64,000 bases of DNA from Periplaneta americana (lineage: Eukaryota; Arthropoda; Insecta; Blattodea; Blattidae). The stretch covers positions 156,834,102 through 156,898,101 of the forward strand of contig NC_091132.1 in assembly GCF_040183065.1 (NCBI RefSeq), read 5' to 3'. Shown one piece after another: positions 22,121-33,143 of this stretch (its first letter is position 1; every line of letters begins with the position of its first letter). A program made the position numbers and the translations under genes. The notes beneath the pieces were generated by a model. That model was not told where the DNA came from, made no database searches, and saw only the letters and a program-made list of their open reading frames with translations.

Positions 22121-22526
22121 AACACATAAATTGCAGAACTAGAGGTAGATGATGTGGATGAATTATTATTATTTTAATCAAGATGGTAAGAAAGTTGCTT
22201 TCATTTTTATATAGATATATTCAGTGGGCCTTATTTTTTTTTTTTTTAATTTTAACGGATTCTGACGGATTTCCAGGTGTTAGACTGGCAGGGATACAAT
22301 TTATGTATTGGGAACACTGATAGACAGATTCTGCAGTGTGAACTTTATACTGTTCCACTGGTGAGTAGATCAACCAAATTTTAACAACTTTTTTAAAGTA
22401 AATTTTTCATATTGTAGCACACTCTCATTTTCAGCCACGAGCCGCCACTGTTCCAGTAGTGTACTGATTGTGAGATCTGGCGGTTGGTATGCCTTATTAT
22501 ATTTTCCCGCCGGACAGGATCTTTGG
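22121..22526. other. unassigned, with an isolated hAT terminus
   Basis: Poly-T tract at 22,230-22,246. GAGCCGCCACTG at 22,441-22,452 matches the right end of hAT elements in this window, but I cannot find its left partner. Confidence 0.45.
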
Positions 22527-24175
22527 TTTTTACCGCCTTTTGTCAGGGGTTCGTTGGGGTGCAGACCGTACAGTTCTTTTACACATTTACTGAGCTCTTA
22601 CACTATCAAAGCTGGATTATGGCTGTTTTATTTATGGCTCAGCAATTAAATCCAAGTTACATCTTTTAGATACTATCCATCATCATGGGATACGACTGTC
22701 TACAGGAGCCTTCCGAACTAGTCGGATAACGAGCCTGTATTGTGAAGCAGGAGAACCATCCCTGTATCTGCGACGTAATGCCTTGTTGTCCTCTTATGCT
22801 GTTAAGCTCCGCATGCAGCCTCAGCACAATTCTTACGACTTGTTCCACCATTCGTCTCTTTACGGCCGGTACAGTAAAATCTACGGCGACTCCTTCCAGC
22901 ACGTGTGCGATTTCCTGAACTGCTTTCTGAACTCAACATCTGTCTACCATCAGTTCGCGCACTAGAGTACGTATACTACCACTTCATGCGACGTCCCATG
23001 TTTGATGTAAGTCTGAACCTAAGTTTTAAGAATTTTACACCAGCTCGTGTTTATAAACATCGTTTTAGTGAAATTTTATCATATTTCTCATATTATTCTT
23101 CAGTTTTTACTGACGGATCCCGGGTAAATGATTGTGTTGGTTGCTCCTTCGTTGCAAATGGATAGATATATAAATATAAACTGAGCCAATACACTAGTGT
23201 TTTTACCGCTGAACTCTATGCTATTTACAGAGCTTTATTGTTTGTAATTAGACAACCTCGGGGCAGATATCTAATCTGCTCCGACTCTTTAAGTGACATT
23301 CAGTCTTTGCAGTCTTTCTATTCAGATGTTCCCCTTGTGTTAAGAACACATCAGCTATTATATTGGCGCGAGAGGTGGCAAGACTTACAAAATCATTTGA
23401 AATATAGAATATGGTGGAAATCGGAAGGAGAATGGTCTGCACTAGAGGGAAACAAATTAGGAAGAATAAGCAATACTGATCGAGTTTGGGATTCGTCCAC
23501 AAGAGCGTCACGACACGAGGAGGTTTTACTCACACGGTAGAGGATTGGCCACTGTCGTCTGACACATGGTCATCTCCTACTTGGCGAGCCTCAGCCGGAG
23601 TGTGATATATGCCATGTTTCTCTTACGGTGGAACATTTTTTATTGTTTTGTAGAAAATATGACCGTGTCCATGGGCAATATGGAATTCAGCCGGCTCTAC
23701 GTGAAACTCTTGGAAATGATTTTAATTGTAGAAATGCAGTTCTGAGATTTTTATCGAGTACTGGATTTGACAGGGTGATTTAATTTTTAATTACCTGATT
23801 TACTTATCCTCCGGATCCTTTACATCCGGAGGTTACATTTGCTATTTAGTGCATATTTTTTTAACAAACTTGACATTTGGCCCTTTTACATCCGAGTATT
23901 TTAGATATGCGCCAGATAATTTATTTTTGGTAGTATTATTATAACTTTTTTCTTTTTAAATACTGGTTGGGGTTTGAGAATTGCTCACTTTTATTATTTT
24001 TGTGCATCACCTTGTTGAAACTGCATATCTGAACCTCGTTTTAACCGTGACAACGCTTTTTAGTTCCTTTAAGCATTCTGATTATTGTATTGTTTTTCTG
24101 TTTTGTGAAGGATTTTAGATAAGGGCGCAAATATCCATAATAGCTGACGCGCCCTTTTTAAACCCCACTAACTAC
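22527..24175 (+). mobile_element. I-clade-like LINE, copy 5 (RT thumb to 3' end)
   Basis: Starts in the RT C-terminal region (TTTTGTCAGGGGTTCG), passes an RNase H with intact first block FTDGSRVNDCVGCSFVANG (23,105-23,165), then SDSLSDIQSL. An internal deletion at about 23,358 removes the GNEAAD block. C-terminal Cys/His text and the 3' stem-loop (AAGGGCGC...GCGCCCTT, near 24,121-24,155) follow. Many stops; inactive. Confidence 0.83.
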
Positions 24176-24182
24176 AATAAAG

Positions 24183-24962
24183 TGCATAAGATTTGCTGAT
24201 GATATGGTTTTATTAGCAGAAGAGGAGATGATACTAAGAGATATGCTACTGGAGCTAAATGACACCTGTGAGGAGTATGGGATATAAGATGAATGCCTAC
24301 AAGATAAAGAACATGATCATAGGAAGAAAAGTGAAGAAGGTAAACTTGCGTATTCTAAATGAGTCAGTAGACCAAGTAGACAGCTTCAAATACTTGGGAT
24401 GTACTATAAGCAATAACATGAGCTGCTACCAAGAAGTCAAATGAGAATAGCACTGGCAAAGGAAACTTTAAATAGAAAAAGAAGCATCTTCTGCGAACCT
24501 CTGGAAAAAGAACTAAGGAAGAGTCCAGTGAAGTGCTTTGTGTGGAGTGTAGCACTGTAAGGGCAGAAACATGAACACTACGACGAAGTGAAGAGAAGCG
24601 ACTAGAAGCATTTGAAATGTGGATATGGAGAAGAGTGGAACGTGTTAAGTGGACAGACAGAATAAGGAACGAAGCTGTGTTGGAAAGAGTGGATGAATAA
24701 AAATTGATATTGAAACTGATCAGGAAGAGGAAAAGAAATTGACTGGATCACTGGTTGGGAAGAAAGTGCTTACTGAAGAATGCACAGGAAGGAAAGTTGA
24801 ACGGGAGAAGAGTTCGGGTCAGAAGAAGATATCGAATGATAGACGACATTAAGATTTATGGATCGTATGCGAAGAGTAAGAGGAAGGCATGAAATAAGAA
24901 AGATTAGAGAAAGCTGGGATTTCAGTGAAAGATCCGCCTTTGGGCAGAACACTATATATGAA
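24183..24962 (+). pseudogene. RTE-like reverse transcriptase, second subfamily
   Basis: Plus strand: IRFADDMVLLAEEEMILRDM (24,190-24,250; FADD is the RT catalytic motif), then MNAYKIKNMIIGRK, VDQVDSFKYLGCTISNNMS and, with frame changes, KRLEAFEMWIWRRMERVKWT and GRRVRRRYRMIDDIK to about 24,850. The wording follows ORF2 of RTE/BovB-type LINEs. Upstream endonuclease and RT fingers are missing. A GAAT tract at 24,958 may be the 3' tail. Confidence 0.75.
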
Positions 24963-27247
24963 TGAATGAATAATCTTTGTTGAATTTAATTGCAGTTATA
25001 ATACTTTCCGTATATTTTTACATTAATAAACAAATAAAGTAATTTTTGACGATTTTGTGTAACATTCCATCCTTTTTCACATAGTCCATCTTACGCCATT
25101 GTGTATATAATGTGCCTGTTGTTTTCCGTGGTTGTGTAGGGATGATCCCCAAAAGAAGTGGGCTGCGGACCTACATCTTCCCTCACATTTGGCATTTTCC
25201 AAATTCGCTTGCACGGACGAGTGTTCGCGCAACTTTCAATGTACCTGCTCCAATTTCCCCTTCATTACATGCGACCCGTCTCGCCCCATGCTGTCGGATT
25301 ATCCGTCAGGGCGCTCTTGGGTTCCAAATTTTGTTTCTCACTTCTTCGTCACGGACTTGGTCTTGGCATTCTTCTTCTTCTTGCTGTTACTGCTGTTGCA
25401 AGTAGTCGTGTCTGCTAACGTTCTACTACTTGGCGATTCTTCCTACTTTTTCCAGGCAAAATTTACTTAAGTCCCTTCAGTGGTAGAGTGTGGACGAAGT
25501 GAGACAAATGGCCTTTAGGTTAGGAGCTCAACAAAGGTTAAGATGCATCCCAAGAATACGAGCACCTTCTAAATGCTACTCCATTTGTTGCAGTTCAGAA
25601 TCTGCAGTTAAACATCAGACAGCATAAGTGGGCACGTCTAAATCGAAAAGTCACTATGATTAAAAAGTAATTTAATATAAGCCCTATTTACATCAAATTC
25701 TTCGTAACTAATTTTTCCTTTTTGCAGCTAAAGAAGTCGTATCAAGTGGCATATTGACAGGCTTAACAGGTATTTACGTAAACCATTATTTATTATTCGT
25801 CCTTCGATAGTTCGTTATAGTTCTTAACTTACCGCGCCACGTAATTCTTTTGCATTATAGTTTATCTATGAGAAGCTCGTGCACCGTAGTAACGCCTCCG
25901 GTGACGTCGAAGTAAATTAAATCTGTCTGAAATAAAAAAAAAACGAAACAAGTTTAGATTTTTCTAATTTTTAGCACTGGGGACGGATAAAGCAATCAAG
26001 GTTTTACGCGGTGGCGGAGTGCATGAAGGCCATAAGTGCACAATCCTGTGCGAGCTCTCTCAACTCTACTGTACATACTTCGGGCCCGAAGCAGATAACA
26101 TAAACAATTAGCCCAACATTTTTAGAAGAAATTCTTATAAGTACACAAGCGAACTGTGTGTAGAAAACCAACATTTTCGTAGCAGAATTAGCTACTGGAA
26201 AGGTATATTTCTATGTAAGTCGTAAAAATACCGTATATTTTTCAGAAACACGGAACGTTTTTATTTCTGCTTATTAAAAATAATAATTTAAAGGTTACAA
26301 AATCGTAGCAGAACACATAAATATCAAAGTGACTATTATATTTGAAGAGTTCATTTCCAAAACATGTTCACTGCGAAAGTACGAAAGATTAAATTCATAG
26401 ATGTTTCTCTTTCAAGTTACTTTATCAAATGAGAAAAAATGTGTTTAGAAAACAAATGCTGGAAACAGTAGATCATACCACTTTATTTCTTGCAGTGGAA
26501 ACAAGTTACTAATTATTGCGGTTTCGAGTTTCCTTGCTCTCCTAAGACCTTCTTTTGGCAACGAGCTATTCGAGCACAACCAATAAAGTGTCGAAAGCAT
26601 GAAATCAGAAAGTGACGAGCTCTATATATTTTATCGTATGGGTACAATTAAATTAAATATATTTATTTTAAGAAACAGAAATGAACTTGACATAGTTACA
26701 ATGGTTATTAAAGTGAACACTTCACTCATGTAGCTATGGATGAATTATAAAACTCCAATTTCGAAATATCCGAGACATTTCTCGCTGCGATGCTGCTACT
26801 TTGTCTTGTCACTGATGATTCGTAAAATATGCTTTTCGCTTTTTAAACTATGTTAAGTATTCAGGAGGTGAGGATAGCCTATTATAGTGGGTGCAATCCA
26901 ATCAGTGACGAACCATAACGTAAACTATCAATGAGCATCGAAATAATCAACATTAGCCTGTAAGTTACTTCTATAGATTATAACTTCCATAATATTGTGC
27001 ATTTAATCATATTTCCAGTTTTCATTGTGTTCATAATAGAAATGAATATTTCCTTTAGTACGTAATTTCTATCATACATTTTAGCTAGAGTAGTGAACAT
27101 TAAGTGGTTCTTATAGTTTATCTAAATATGCCGCTACAGCGGATGAAATATGATGCGACGTAAGCGTGAATAATCAAATATTACTCGTAGTGGCGTTATT
27201 ATCTTTGTTTAATTAATTAGGCCTATTCTATTGGCGAGATTGTCATG
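24963..27247. other. unassigned DNA, no supported gene
   Basis: An open frame at 25,132-25,470 (112 codons, starts MCRDDPQKKWAADLHLPSHL, Cys-rich middle, Leu/Phe-rich end) has no family I recognise and no splice context I trust. The remainder is AT-rich, with no repeat structure noted. Confidence 0.4.
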
Positions 27248-27806
27248 ACGTGTACCACTTACCGTCGAACACATTTTATTGTTTTGTAGGAAATACGAAC
27301 GTGTCCGTTCGGCTGAATCTACGTGATGCTCTTAGGAAATATTTTAGTTGTGCAATTGTAGTTCTGAGATTTTTATCCAATACAGAACTTGATAGGGTGA
27401 CTTAGTTGTTATTGAACCGCTTTACTTATCCTCTGGACCCTTTAAATCCGGAGGTTACATTTGTTGTTATATATATATATATTGCCTACTTGACTTTTCG
27501 GACCTTTTACATCCAAATATTTTATAAAATTTTACTGTTTTGAAATGCCACCGTATAATTTGTCTTTGGTGGTGTTTCTTTTATTATTTTATCATGTCTT
27601 TTTAAACACTACCTAGGGTCTGAGAACTGCCATTTTTATGATTTTTTACGAATTATCTTGTTGATACTGTATTTGTGTACTTCGTTATTAATGTGAGAAC
27701 GTTTCTGGTTCGTGTTAGCATTAAGCTTGCTGGATTGTGTTTTCGATTTTTGAATAATTTTAGATAACGGCGCAAAAAGCCATAGTAGCTGACGTGTCCT
27801 TTTTAA
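27248..27806 (+). mobile_element. I-clade-like LINE, copy 6 (last ORF2 codons and 3'UTR)
   Basis: Begins in the C-terminal Cys/His region (CCACTTACCGTCGAACACAT), continues through the 3'UTR and the stem-loop region near 27,770-27,805 (AACGGCGC...), and ends in (AACT)n to 27,852. Confidence 0.8.
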
Positions 27807-27807
27807 A

Positions 27808-27852
27808 ACTAACTAACTAACTAACTAACTAACTTACTAACTAACTAATTAA
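27808..27852 (+). repeat. (AACT)n tail of LINE copy 6
   Basis: About 11 units with minor changes, directly after the LINE 3' end. Confidence 0.9.
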
Positions 27853-27963
27853 CAAATTTGTTTTATTACGTATAACACATGTTTTCATTTTCTTTGCTTA
27901 AAAGCTTGTGTGACATTGTCTACCACAATCCATTTAAACCAATTAATGTTTCTGAATAAAAAC

Positions 27964-29251
27964 CAGTGGCGGCTCCTGCATATTTCTTAAGAGGAGGAAA
28001 GAAGTTAACAGCCCGAAATGTCACCTTCTTGAATGAAACATGCTACAAATTAGCCTACATGCATACATGTAAGATCAGGTAGTGTTGGGGTTGGCTTCCC
28101 TTCTGTATAGCAATAATCTTGTTCTTGTAAACTGAGTTTCCTAAATTGTCCAAAATATATTATGTTTTCACTTCCATTCATTGTTGAATAATTGCACAAA
28201 TTAACAATTACAAGGAAATTCACAACCTCGTAGCATTTTTCGAGCACACTACAGCATCACACGTGTTGGAAGAGACTAACTACTAACTCGTAACCGGAAC
28301 CGTTTTACGGAAATGGACATGGGAATGGGAAATAATCTGAGGAAAGCGAGAACACTGCACCCACCCACGTGGTCTGTGTTGCCACATGTACATTTTAAAA
28401 GTTCAGTATCACATGCTTTTGAAGAATGTCAGTTTTTGTAAAGTCATACTATCATTATTGTTCAAAGTTGCCGGTGGCCGATTAATCTTTTATGTTAAAA
28501 ATGATGTAGTTTGGAGTACCTACTTTTAGTTTCAAATACATTTGTACGAAACTGACAACTTGGCTATTGCCTTGTATAGTAAATAATGAATAGAAGTTAA
28601 TTTCAGAGGCCAACTACGTAGAACCACTTCCTCTTTGTTTTACATAAACCCGACTTTAACTTTCAAATATCCACGAAAATTTCAAACCATGAATAGTAGC
28701 CTATATAGAGGGCAATGAATAATATTTTTTATTTATAATTTAAAAAAAGTATACACGGTGTCTTTCATAGCGTTGCGTTAAAACTGTTTTTGTTGTGCCT
28801 CCTCCTAGATGTGCTATAGTCCGGTTGAATGCAACATCGTTAGGTGGCAGCGGTAGCGAGCTTGCTGCACAACCAGTCGATTTCTATTTCCCGCCCATGA
28901 CTGATTCAAAGGAGGATCTCCTCCCTCTCCGTTCATGTACTTGCTTTAAAACTCTGCTTCTTTTACTGTCCGCTAGTGCGGTGTTGTCTATGTGTGTTAA
29001 ATGCAGTAGAGGAGGAATGGAATGCCTTTCCTCCACACAGACTATCTTGCATCTTTCTCACAGTTTTCTACAGCACATGAGCGCGCGTCGTTTAAAACTC
29101 AATCAACCGAGTTTTTCTTATAGCTGTGAACTTAAAAATTATCGAATCTTCCTCGAATTTCAAGGCACATATTTTATTTGGTATTTACTTTCAAAAGAAG
29201 AAAATGTGAGGAAGACGTTCCTCCCTTCCCTCCCCCGAGGAAACGCCACTG
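27964..29251. mobile_element. non-autonomous hAT element
   Basis: 1,288 bp bounded by CAGTGGCGGC (27,964) and CGCCACTG (to 29,251), with near-identical 8-bp flanks ATAAAAAC / ATAAAAAG. There is no transposase remnant inside. The long plus-strand frame at 28,795-29,271 runs over the right terminus and is judged accidental. Confidence 0.7.
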
Positions 29252-29562
29252 ATAAAAAGTATGAGAACTAAATGCTTGCATTAAACATTTTATGCGTTGT
29301 ATAAGTAAAGAGCGTTCGGACCTTTAATTTTCGAGAATGAAAACTTCATTTATGGATTATTTGCATTGGGATCTGCTACTTTCAAAGTAGCCTATGTTAA
29401 ATAAGTAGTGAAGGTGTATTTACCACAGAGAAGTCCACAGGGTCATAACATTACTATGCAGCATAGTCTATGCTGCATATCTTAACTTGGTGTGGGTGCG
29501 ATCATTTGTTGACAGGCGCGTACAAGGAGGAAAGGGAGAATACAGGGATAACAAGAGCAACT
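29252..29562. other. unassigned spacer before LINE 5' end
   Basis: Contains a small palindromic run around 29,452-29,482 (ACTATGCAGCATAGTC). No gene seen. Confidence 0.5.
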
Positions 29563-30411
29563 GGTCGAGGTGGGTTCCTCCAAGTTGGTGACCAGGGGGT
29601 ACAATGGTGGCTCTCGTGCTCTTCTTTTCGGCCATTTTTCGTCTTACCACCAACTACCTCTTTTAGTTCCCTAGTCTTTTTCATCACACTGTTTCTCTCC
29701 GCCGGGTACCATTGCATGCGGAACTTCCACCACATCATCACAGCCATTTTCACCTTTCCATCCCCGCTGTTAGTTCTTTTCCACATCCGCCTATATGACG
29801 GGATTTGTTACGAATGCCTGGTGAGGCACATACTTCTTCATCTTATAGATATTTATATTCATTCTTAGGTTAAGATTCCTAGGCTCATAACTCCCGTCTC
29901 ACCATCCGGGATCTTTCCTATCTCCGTGGTCCTGTCCCACGGTTTCGAGCGCGACTTCTGAATTGTGTGGCCCGACAGGGTGTCCAGCAACGAAGCAATA
30001 GTGGACCTTTCACACTGCCCCTATGTGCAGGTTTAGGTGCCGAGCTAGGACCAGAGGTCAAGTACACTCACGTAGAGCCCCAATGGGGCCCGGGGCGATT
30101 TAGACGTCCCGGTGACCGACTCTACTCGCCGGGGCGGATATATCACTCCGACGTGTTACCGCTGACTTATGGGTGTCTAGCGTGAGTCATAACAGTGTAA
30201 GCCGAGCGACACTCTTAGTGAGTAACAAATTAAAAAATTATTTTATGACCACAGACAATTGAATTATTTTCTGTCAGGTATCTATCCTTACCTACCGATA
30301 TATGTCTATATTGAGCCTCTCTTACAAATTTCATTATTTTCAGTGTTGCTAATTGATTTTGCAAGGGATGAAAATGGTTTCCTCGAATGAACGTGCTGGA
30401 CGGATAATAAT

Positions 30412-31456
30412 AGAGATTCAATTCAAATATTTATGGCTTCCTTGGAAGCGAGTATGCACTAGTCTACTTGAAGGATATGAACAGAGATTCAATTCAGATA
30501 TTTATGGTTTCCTTGGAAGCGAGTGTGCACCAGTCTACTTGAAGAATATGAATAGAGTTTCAATTCAAATATTTATGGTTTCCTTGGAAGCGAGTGTGCA
30601 CCAGTCTACTTGTAGAATATGAATAGAGATTCAATTCAGATATTTATGGTTTCCCTGGAAGCGAGTGTGCACTAGTCTAGTTGAAAGATATGAATAGAGA
30701 TTCAATTAAGATATTTATGGTTTTCTTGGATGCGAGTGTGCACCAGTCAACTTGAAGGATGTGACTAGAGATTCAATTCAAATATTTATGGTTTCCTTGG
30801 AAGCGAGTGTGCACCAGTCTACTTGCAGAATATGAATAGAGATTCAATTAAAATATTTATGGTTTCCTTGGAAGGGAGTGTGCACCAGTCTACTTGTAGA
30901 ATATGAATAGAGATTCAATTCAGATATTTATGGTTTCCCTGGAAGCGAGTGTGCACTAGTCTAGTTGAAAGATATGAATAGAGATTCAATTAAGATATTT
31001 ATGGTTTTCTTGGATGCGAGTGTGCACCAGTCAACTTGAAGGATGTGACTAGAGATTCAATTCAAATATTTATGGTTTCCTTGGAAGCGAGTGTGCACCA
31101 GTCTACTTGCAGAATATGAATAGAGATTCAATTAAAATATTTATGGTTTCCTTGGAAGCGAGTGTGCACCAGTCTACTTGTAGAATATGAATAGAGATTC
31201 AATTCAGATATTTATGGTTTCCTTGGAAGCAAGTGTGCACTAGTCTAGTTGAAAGATATGAATAGAGATTCAATTCAGATATTTATGGTTTCCCTGGAAG
31301 CGAGTGTACACTAGTCTAGTTGAAAGATATGAATAGAGATTCAATTAAGATATTTATGGTTTCCTTGGATGCGAGTGTGCACCAATCAACTTGAAGGATG
31401 TGACTAGAGATTCAATTCAAATATTTATGGTTTCCTTGGAAGCGAGTGTGCGGAAT
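30412..31456 (+). repeat. 71-bp satellite array with 284-bp higher-order period
   Basis: About 14.7 tandem copies of a 71-bp unit starting AGAGATTCAATTC and containing TATTTATGGTTTCCTTGGAA and GCGAGTGTGCACCAGTCTAC. Variant units recur every four monomers: the TTCCCTGG/CTAGTCTAGTTGAAAG type at 30,625 and 30,909, 284 bp apart. As 71 is not a multiple of 3, the array reads open in successive frames, giving a false 89-codon ORF at 30,353-30,622. It lies within the 5' region of LINE copy 7. Confidence 0.95.
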
Positions 31457-31929
31457 GTATCTGACCAAGAAGAATATCTTTTGAATTCAAGTAGGCATGT
31501 TTATGGCTGTCTCGGAAGTAACTGAGCATGATTCTTCCCTATGGACATCAACTCATTTCGAGTGGTCCGGCGCTTGTATTCAGTGTAGAGTGGGGAGCCA
31601 CGGGCGGTTATTCCCATGGTAGGGGCATAAAACTGCGATGCGCCTCTGGTGTAAAACTTGCCATTTAGATGTGTAATGTCCAGTTTGAAGAGTAATTGCG
31701 TGAGGTGGGTTGCTTGGAATCGGGCTGTAGGGTCGGGGGTCCTCACAGCCGGCACAGACTGAGGAGAATTCTTAGGTGTATTTTTCTTCCGCCCCCCCCC
31801 CGGTGGCAGGCTGACGCCGACGGTACCGTAGGGGGGCCAGTTCAAAATGTCTTCGCGCTCCTCTTCTTCTCCCTCAGAAAAAATAATAAAAAACAGAAGA
31901 CAGGAATTGATACGACTGGTGGTCATATT

Positions 31930-33126
31930 ATGACGAAAACTGCTATGGACTTGGACCCTGAGAAAGTAACTGTCAAAGTGCCGCCTCCGAAGTTTATCAG
32001 TATCACCTTGGACGGAACAGAAAAGACAATGAAGCACATTAGTCCATTTTACGTGAGACGCGCACTCGACGGACTCGTTTGGAAGGTCAAAAATGCAACT
32101 CGCCTACGTAACGGTAGTCTCCTCGTCGAGACAGTATCTCCAAAACATAGTGAGACGCTGTTTAAACGAAGTTGCTAGCGTCTTACCGTATTAAAGTCGA
32201 ACGGCACTCCTCGCTGAACACCACGCGGGGAGTAGTACATACGGATTCTCTGGACGGTATGTCTGATGAAGAGATCCAACTAGAACTGGCGGAGCAGTCT
32301 GTGTCCAAGGCTTACCGTTTATTACGTAAGCGGGACGGACAGACTGTTCCCCTGAGCACTGTCCTTTTGACCTTCAAAAAGCCTGTCCTACCAGAATATG
32401 TCCTTGTCGGGTACGAGCGTGTCCCAGTTCGTGCGTATGTGCCGAACCCAATGCGGTACTTTAGGTGCCAACGGTTCGGACATACGCGAAAACGTTGCAC
32501 AAACAACATCGTATGTGCAAAATGCGGCGGTGCTGACCATGGTGAATCCCCGTGTGCCAGCGCCGAGCACTGTGTGAATTGTTCTGGGGACCACGCCTCC
32601 AATTCTAAAAATTGCCCGAAGTATGTGGTAGAGAAGGATATCCAACAACTGAGAGTCCGAGGAAATATTACGTTTTTCGAGGCGCGTAGATCAACAAAAA
32701 AAGGCGGCGGAAAAGTCCTATGCAGCAGAATTGCAAAAGGCAACACAAGCAATAGATGTATCTACGCAAACGCCACCTCTTGTTAGTATACCTGGGAAGC
32801 GTATTGAAAGCGCAACCCAGACTTATGTAGAAGTTGCCACTCAGACTGCTGAGTCAGACGACTCGTGTGGCCTTGACATAAGGCCTTATATTCCAAAAAA
32901 GATTACTACCGTGGCGACAGAGAAAGAATCTACGCCTGGTAGATCGCCGCGAAGTCGCGCTCCCTGTTCGGGTGACGGGTCGAGATCACGATCCCGATCA
33001 AGATCACGATCGGGCGTGCGGCGATCTGCGAGTGAATATCCACGGACGAAGGCTAAGCAGTCTCAGTCAACGGCACGAAATCATAGAAAAGATAAGAAGA
33101 GAAAATCACCCGTAAAGCCACCATGA
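31930..33126 (+). pseudogene. LINE ORF1: zinc-knuckle, RS-rich RNA-binding protein
   Basis: Starts MTKTAMDLDPEKVTVKVPPP. The middle is shifted near 32,170 and continues SLNTTRGVVHTDSLDGMSDE...PVLPEYVLVGYERVPVRAYV. Three Cys/His knuckles follow at 32,455-32,610: YFRCQRFGHTRKRC (first Cys replaced by Tyr, as in copy 10), CAKCGGADHGESPC and CVNCSGDHASNSKNC. After a second shift near 32,700 the tail carries STQTPP-type repeats and an Arg/Ser run (GDGSRSRSRSRSRSG, about 32,970-33,020), then a Lys-rich end KKRKSPVKPP. Known role in I-type elements: binding LINE RNA into the particle that carries ORF2. It ends 17 bp before the ORF2 ATG. Confidence 0.85.
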
Positions 33127-33143
33127 TAATTTAGATCCACATA

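Noticed and set aside
25132..25470. 112-codon frame with a Cys-rich part and hydrophobic tail
   Set aside because: No recognisable family and no splice or promoter support; mentioned only under unassigned DNA.
25738..25782. A 44-bp exon-like segment between TTTTTGCAG and GTATTTAC
   Set aside because: Too short, no homology, and no neighbouring exons; such patterns are frequent by chance.
28795..29271. 158-codon frame with a Leu-rich stretch resembling a secreted protein
   Set aside because: It runs across the right terminus of a hAT element into flanking DNA, so cannot be one functional gene.
30353..30622. 89-codon plus-strand frame with repeated text (KYLWLPW / DIYGFLG / IQIFMVS)
   Set aside because: The 71-bp satellite read in three successive frames; period not divisible by 3, so no repeated protein is encoded.
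30412..31456. Possible CRISPR-like array
   Set aside because: Monomers are contiguous with no unique spacers, and the context is an animal LINE.
31501..32752. Antisense frames of 178 and 146 codons opposite LINE ORF1
   Set aside because: Shadow frames of the GC-rich 5'UTR and ORF1; no signature, and the sense strand explains the sequence.
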